Positions 5,843-6,559 of a stretch of 6,559 nucleotides of DNA are shown here, in pieces; the first letter of the stretch is position 1, and the number at the start of each line of letters is the position of its first letter. This DNA is from Chitinophagaceae bacterium (lineage in GTDB: Bacteria > Bacteroidota > Bacteroidia > Chitinophagales > Chitinophagaceae), in contig CANHUK010000092.1 of the NCBI GenBank assembly GCA_947463755.1, positions 1 through 6,559 of the forward strand, given 5' to 3'. The notes under the pieces were generated by a model. The model saw only the letters and a list, made by a program, of their open reading frames with translations. It did not search any database and was not told the DNA's origin. Made by a program: the position numbers and the translations under genes.

Positions 5843-6559
5843 ATGGAACAGAAAAGAGCCATGCTCGTCATCATGGACGGATGGGGATTGGGTCGCGTCC
5901 CTTCGGCCGACGCCATCCGTCAGGCAAATGTGCCTTTCGTTAGCAGTCTGTACGACGCCTATCCGAACACGACGCTTGTCACCTGCGGCGAAGAGGTCGG
6001 ACTGCCCGACGGACAGATGGGCAACAGCGAAGTCGGACACCTCAATCTCGGTGCCGGCAGGATCGTATATCAGGAACTGCAGCGCATCCATGTGGCCATC
6101 CGCAGCGGGGAGTTCGCCCGCAATGAAGCCCTCCGCGCTGCGATCGAATACGCCCGGGAGCATGGTAAAGCGCTTCATCTGGTTGGACTTGTGAGCGACG
6201 GCGGGGTGCATTCGCATACCGAACACCTCAAGGCGATCACATCGATCTGCCGGGAGGCCGGTCTTGACAAAGTGTTCATTCATGCCTTCACCGATGGAAG
6301 GGATACGGACCCGAAGAGCGGATTGAAATATCTGGAGCAGTTGCAAGATCACCTGGACCGCAGTTGCGGACAGATCGTCACCATCACCGGCCGGTACTAT
6401 GCAATGGACCGCGACAAGCGATGGGAGCGGGTGAAACTCGCCTATGATGCCATGGTGCACGGGATCGGAACACCCGTCCTTGATGGCATATCCGCCGTGC
6501 GTGCCTCCTACGAGGCCGGAGTCACGGACGAATTCATCAAGCCCGTGATCGTTACGAAC
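5843..6559 (+). CDS. gpmI: 2,3-bisphosphoglycerate-independent phosphoglycerate mutase, N-terminal part (3' end outside window)
   Basis: GpmI interconverts 3- and 2-phosphoglycerate in glycolysis and gluconeogenesis through a phosphoserine intermediate and two Mn2+ ions. The frame is open to the right edge, giving the first 239 of an expected ~510 residues. Metal ligand D12 lies in VIMDGWG, and the phosphorylated serine is S62 in MGNSEVGH; both fall at the same numbers as in the Geobacillus enzyme. H123 in SDGGVHSH, DGR at 151-153, and R184 and R190 in GRYYAMDRD are the substrate-binding residues of the inserted phosphotransferase domain. The second half of the phosphatase domain, with the remaining metal ligands, is not visible. 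The ATG at 5843 gives MEQKRAMLVIMDGWG, the expected N terminus; M7 and M11 would cut into the first strand. It is transcribed away from the DUF4783-nadC pair. Confidence 0.96.
   Translation, partial: MEQKRAMLVIMDGWGLGRVPSADAIRQANVPFVSSLYDAYPNTTLVTCGEEVGLPDGQMGNSEVGHLNLGAGRIVYQELQRIHVAIRSGEFARNEALRAAIEYAREHGKALHLVGLVSDGGVHSHTEHLKAITSICREAGLDKVFIHAFTDGRDTDPKSGLKYLEQLQDHLDRSCGQIVTITGRYYAMDRDKRWERVKLAYDAMVHGIGTPVLDGISAVRASYEAGVTDEFIKPVIVTN

Noticed and set aside
5774..6460. A 228-codon minus-strand open frame crossing the gpmI promoter and coding region.
   Set aside because: It is antisense to gpmI, whose active-site residues fall at the expected positions, and its product resembles no family I know.

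Overview
The window reads as an ordinary chromosomal housekeeping stretch from a member of the Bacteroidota. Three things point there: a gldB gliding-motility lipoprotein gene, a DUF4783 gene next to nadC, and promoter elements of the Bacteroidota -7 type (TAnnTTTG) in front of several genes, with no Shine-Dalgarno sequences at the starts. The base composition looks to be in the mid-50s percent GC by eye, high for the phylum. I cannot place it at genus level; a Saprospiria- or Chitinophagia-like lineage is a guess.

Layout, left to right. The 3' part of gldB (+, cut by the left edge) ends at 674 and faces a membrane fatty-acid desaturase gene (-, 724-1791); one long symmetric hairpin at 673-705 can terminate both. 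Upstream of the desaturase on the same strand is apaG (-, 1953-2339). A divergent promoter region (2340-2492) separates apaG from an isocitrate dehydrogenase gene (+, 2493-3947), which is followed closely by a small SUI1/YciH-type translation factor gene (+, 3983-4315). This pair converges on nadC (-, 4347-5201). The DUF4783 secreted-protein gene (-, 5248-5628) lies just upstream of nadC and probably shares its transcript. After a 214-bp divergent intergenic region, gpmI (+, 5843 onwards) begins and runs off the right edge.

The genes serve separate basic processes: lipid unsaturation, TCA cycle, glycolysis, NAD synthesis, translation initiation and gliding. They do not form one pathway, although nadC (NAD synthesis) and a probably NAD-linked isocitrate dehydrogenase are loosely related. 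There is no mobile element, CRISPR array, RNA gene or defence-like cassette that I can support, and I found no undescribed system.

The points most worth checking are the cofactor-site residues of the isocitrate dehydrogenase, which predict NAD+ rather than NADP+; a promoter sequence shared nearly exactly by three genes, in one case only four bases from the start codon; and possibly overlapping divergent promoters between apaG and the dehydrogenase gene.
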